Assembly (NCBI GenBank): GCA_018699955.1
Contig: JABISG010000151.1
Span: forward strand, 83,428-147,427
Source of the DNA: Planctomycetaceae bacterium
GTDB taxonomy: Bacteria; Planctomycetota; Planctomycetia; Planctomycetales; Planctomycetaceae
DNA: 64,000 nucleotides
Direction: 5' to 3'
The notes under the pieces were generated by a model. That model was not told the DNA's origin. It ran no database searches and was given only the letters and a program-made list of their open reading frames with translations. This document shows positions 62,499-64,000 of the stretch, in pieces. The position numbers were made by a program, and so were the translations under genes. Numbering within the stretch: the first letter of the stretch is position 1; each line of letters starts with the position of its first letter.

Positions 62499-64000
62499 TC
62501 AGGGCGTGGCGTCGGATAATTTCGGGGTGGAAAGTTTCGGATCGGGGGTTTCCACAACCAGAATCTCGACTGTGAACATCCCGGCGTTCGGCTGTTGTCC
62601 CCCGCCGTTCGCTCCTCCGGGATATCCTCCGCCTGCGGCACCAGGATATCCCCCGTTCTGATTTGCACCACTATTTGCGGTGTTTTGGGTGATCAACACG
62701 TCGATTGATCGCCGTGAGTTTTTTTCTGTGCCGGCCGTCACACTATCGATCCAACCGCCCCAGGAAAACTTATAATCTTTGCCTCGTCTTAACTGTTTCT
62801 TGTACGATTCAAAAACTTTGGCAGCTTCCTCTTGTGGGATTTCCATCTTTACATATTGCAGGCTGAGCGGTCCCGGCGGCGTGACGCCTGACGTGAACTC
62901 GGAGACGTCCGCCGGCCAGTTCATTTCGTGAACGCCTAGAACCCGCGCATTGCGATGCAGCCTGATTGGAAGTTTCGGGGGTATCGAATCTTCCTGATTA
63001 CTTGTTGTGGCCCGCAGACGGTTGGTGACGGCTCGCACCATATAGGCCGAAGTCTCCATCCAACTGTGTTTTGCAATCGACTGGCGTTGCGACTTGCCAA
63101 CGCGGGGATTCGCGGTGGTCGACTGTTGGTTCGAAACTGGGCTTTGCATCATCAGTCGGGGAAGTTGTTTCAATACGATAATCATCCCTGGATCACGAAC
63201 GACCGTTTGATAGAGCTTACGCGAAAGCAATGCGTTGGCTCCGTCTTGCCAGCGGCTGAAGAGCAAATCGTATGTTGCTTTTCTCACTCCGGTCGTCGGC
63301 AGCGAGCCGGCTAAGGCCAGCGTATCGAAGCTGTCTTCCAGTGACTGGATATTGCGAGTCCTTCCCTCGACAAAGCTTGTTGTTTCGGCACGCCAGAGAT
63401 ATTGAATCGCGTGTCGCATGGCTTCGTCGGAAAGCGGGCGACGAGCGAGTTGCCCAGGAGGTGGTCCGCCGGGTACCCCGTTGGGGCCACCACCGGGCGT
63501 CATTGCGCCTCCACCGGGCATTGGGTAGCCGGCACCACCAGGCATCGGGAGACCAGCACCACCGGGCATGGGCGAAGCGCCAACGCCGGGCATGGGCGAA
63601 GCACCAACGCCGGGCATCGGGAGACCAGCACCACCGGGCATGGGCGAAGCGCCTCCACCGGGCATGGGATAACCAGCACCGCCGGGCATCGGATAACCGG
63701 CACCGCCGGACGTTGGGTAAGCTCCCGGTTGGTTCGCGCCGTTTGGCGAACGACCTGGGGCTTTGGGAAGTGGAACTCCCATCAGCCGGTCCATCACCGA
63801 AGTTGCTGTCCCGAGTATGAGGGCTGCCGTCTGGCCACGTAATTCTGCGCCACGGGCCTTATTGAGGCTTTCCGGATTACGAACCGCAGCGTCTAATAGC
63901 TCGTGAGTCGGATGGCCAGCACCTCCGTAGCTGTCTAACGCTGCCGCCAGCACCCAATCGGCTGTTTGCCGTTCATTGACGACCGTCTTGATCTCTCCGG
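62499..64000 (-). CDS. Protein with Pro/Met/Gly octapeptide repeats (5' part outside the window)
   Basis: At least 500 residues are in the window; the frame stays open to the right edge, so the start is missing (a GTG at 63953 is internal). Reading upstream of it gives further coding sequence (ETKTVV-like: EIKTVVNERQTADW). A low-complexity stretch (DNA 63444-63719) holds about ten octapeptides of the type GAGYPMPG, GASPMPG or GAGLPMPG, followed by an Ala/Gly/Pro segment. The rest is a conventional alpha/beta protein ending in SKQLRRGK.. and LIAVDIL-like strands (SIDVLITQN, FTVEILVVETPDPK). Function not recognised. Probably secreted or surface-exposed, but the signal is off the edge. Confidence 0.72.
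   Translation of the reverse strand, partial: GEIKTVVNERQTADWVLAAALDSYGGAGHPTHELLDAAVRNPESLNKARGAELRGQTAALILGTATSVMDRLMGVPLPKAPGRSPNGANQPGAYPTSGGAGYPMPGGAGYPMPGGGASPMPGGAGLPMPGVGASPMPGVGASPMPGGAGLPMPGGAGYPMPGGGAMTPGGGPNGVPGGPPPGQLARRPLSDEAMRHAIQYLWRAETTSFVEGRTRNIQSLEDSFDTLALAGSLPTTGVRKATYDLLFSRWQDGANALLSRKLYQTVVRDPGMIIVLKQLPRLMMQSPVSNQQSTTANPRVGKSQRQSIAKHSWMETSAYMVRAVTNRLRATTSNQEDSIPPKLPIRLHRNARVLGVHEMNWPADVSEFTSGVTPPGPLSLQYVKMEIPQEEAAKVFESYKKQLRRGKDYKFSWGGWIDSVTAGTEKNSRRSIDVLITQNTANSGANQNGGYPGAAGGGYPGGANGGGQQPNAGMFTVEILVVETPDPKLSTPKLSDATP
63444..63719. repeat. Coding tandem repeat region of Pro/Met/Gly octapeptides
   Basis: About ten 24-base units with a shared CCACCGGGCAT core. The units alternate between the Tyr, Ser and Leu forms (GYPMPGGA, GASPMPGG, GLPMPGVG). 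Copy number may vary by slippage. Confidence 0.85.

Noticed and set aside
63444..63719. Tandem repeats suggestive of a CRISPR or satellite
   Set aside because: In-frame coding octapeptides of the partial gene.

Overview
The window looks like a chromosomal segment of a planctomycete (order Planctomycetales; I cannot name the genus). Signs of this are a secreted protein ending in the Pirellula/Verrucomicrobium-type CxxCH heme domain, PQQ-type beta-propellers, a polysaccharide deacetylase with a planctomycete-style C-terminal domain, an N-terminal 'LGIP..PPDHYALLRL' module, three TIM-barrel sugar-phosphate isomerase/epimerase paralogues, Tat-exported SMP-30 and isomerase proteins, a membrane Ser/Thr kinase and many palindromic intergenic repeats. 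The DNA is GC-rich, so long antisense open frames are common and were discarded. No rRNA, tRNA, CRISPR array, prophage or insertion sequence was recognised. About 52 protein genes are called, including one of 55 codons and one of 52 codons.

0-17.6 kb: a plus-strand operon encodes a TPR protein, one ExbB/TolQ channel, three ExbD/TolR proteins and a lipoprotein that looks like an ExbD periplasmic domain cut loose from its membrane helix. It meets a XerC/D recombinase gene on the other strand. Then come an MlrC-type metallopeptidase, a ROK sugar kinase, an S9 peptidase, the large CxxCH protein, two small His-rich secreted proteins, a CAP-domain protein, a dipeptidase homologue that has lost metal ligands and an ADP-ribosylglycohydrolase.

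17.6-32.1 kb: a MoxR/Mg-chelatase-like ATPase diverges from a PknB-type kinase, followed by an FMN glutamate synthase-family protein, ThyX and a small c-type cytochrome with a clear terminator. Two tandem TPR lipoproteins are duplicates with near-identical ends. A Tat-exported SMP-30 lactonase and two PQQ-propeller proteins (one with an EF-hand insert) follow.

32.1-43.4 kb: ABC-F ATPase, phosphodiesterase-like protein, polysaccharide deacetylase fusion, TilS, an MFS transporter, a 55-residue basic protein and the metX-metW methionine pair.

43.4-53 kb: a three-gene cluster of membrane-anchored coiled-coil proteins with a good sigma-70-like promoter, two sugar isomerases, a zinc-ribbon membrane protein, a KAP-like NTPase with membrane helices inside the P-loop domain, a secreted unknown, a small helical protein and flagellin.

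53-64 kb: a lidless Hsp70 followed by a membrane protein that fuses a J-domain-like module lacking HPD to a GspE N-terminal-like domain; then a TPR protein, MgtE, a third isomerase, a short Moco-domain protein, a BioF2/FemAB-like acetyltransferase, GalE, and a partial protein with ten Pro/Met/Gly octapeptide repeats running off the right edge.

The candidates for new biology are the ExbB/ExbD operon with its solo ExbD lipoprotein, the Hsp70/degenerate-J-domain pair, the coiled-coil membrane cluster and the KAP-like NTPase. Several dispersed palindrome families also sit in the gaps between genes. Functions are inferred by reading motifs; no database search was run.
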